A DNA stretch of 64,000 nt, taken from Paenibacillaceae bacterium GAS479 (GTDB lineage: Bacteria > Bacillota > Bacilli > Paenibacillales > Paenibacillaceae). How positions within the stretch are numbered: the first letter of the stretch is position 1; every line of letters starts with the position of its first letter. A model generated the notes under the pieces. It made no database searches and was not told the DNA's origin. It saw only the letters and a program-made list of their open reading frames with translations. This document shows positions 63,962 to 64,000 of the stretch, piece after piece. The translations under genes and the position numbers were made by a program. The stretch lies in assembly GCA_900105225.1 (NCBI GenBank), contig LT629764.1, forward strand, positions 4,422,501 through 4,486,500, read 5' to 3'.

Positions 63962-64000
63962 AACATTTCTTCTCGCGAGATAGGGTTGACTTCGCTAACC

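Overview
The window is a piece of a spore-forming, meso-DAP-walled Firmicute chromosome, most likely Paenibacillus or a close relative. Evidence: the dcw (division and cell wall) cluster runs on into spoIIGA-sigE, sigG, ylmC-ylmH, divIVA and ileS in the Bacillales order; start codons are often TTG or GTG with strong GAGG-type ribosome sites; and the left end carries an LplC-type sugar permease plus a large sugar-binding lipoprotein, typical of Paenibacillus. No plasmid, phage or transposase gene is visible.

Layout. 1-6157: glycan-related locus (ABC permease end, binding lipoprotein, beta-helix protein, divergent AraC regulator, unknown protein). 6165-13116, minus strand: five genes in tight order, a Glu/Leu-type dehydrogenase, an M14 metallocarboxypeptidase, two paralogous MFS transporters and a GntR/FCD regulator, which look like a peptide or amino-acid catabolic unit. 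13621-39013: mraZ-rsmH-ftsL-pbpB-[3.4 kb repeat island]-spoVD-murE-murF-mraY-murD-spoVE-murG-murB-murA-divIB-ftsA-ftsZ-spoIIGA-sigE. 39140-49197: about 10 kb of accessory genes sitting between sigE and sigG, which are adjacent in Bacillus subtilis (FAD dehydrogenase, ankyrin lipoprotein, ABC exporter, a 5'-truncated hydroxyacid dehydrogenase, polysaccharide deacetylase, and a GntR-ABC operon). 49399-58153: sigG, ylmC, ylmD, ylmE, sepF, ylmG, ylmH, divIVA and a T-box-controlled ileS of the long type-2 class. 58154-59848: a second repeat-rich zone around a small DUF5665-like gene. 59849-63859: a DksA/YteA-like gene (minus), lspA, an RluD-family pseudouridine synthase and dapL.

The genes of the centre work together. 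MurA, B, E, F and D with MraY and MurG make lipid II. PBP2B/FtsL/DivIB/FtsA/FtsZ/SepF/DivIVA build the septum. SpoVD/SpoVE make spore cortex. SpoIIGA activates pro-SigE, and SigG runs the late forespore. DapL at the right end supplies diaminopimelate precursor that MurE uses.

The most unusual thing seen is a dispersed structured repeat. Ten copies of a ~105-nt imperfect hairpin occur in two clusters (eight copies at 18085-21224, two at 58213-59704). They fall into two sequence subfamilies whose stems differ by paired, compensating base changes, while unpaired segments (AGAAGCGG.AGCGGT and ATCGGA) stay constant. Each is preceded by a C-run/A-rich-loop/G-run hairpin. This points to selection on (or copying within) a folded RNA or single-stranded DNA. 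I know of no name for it.
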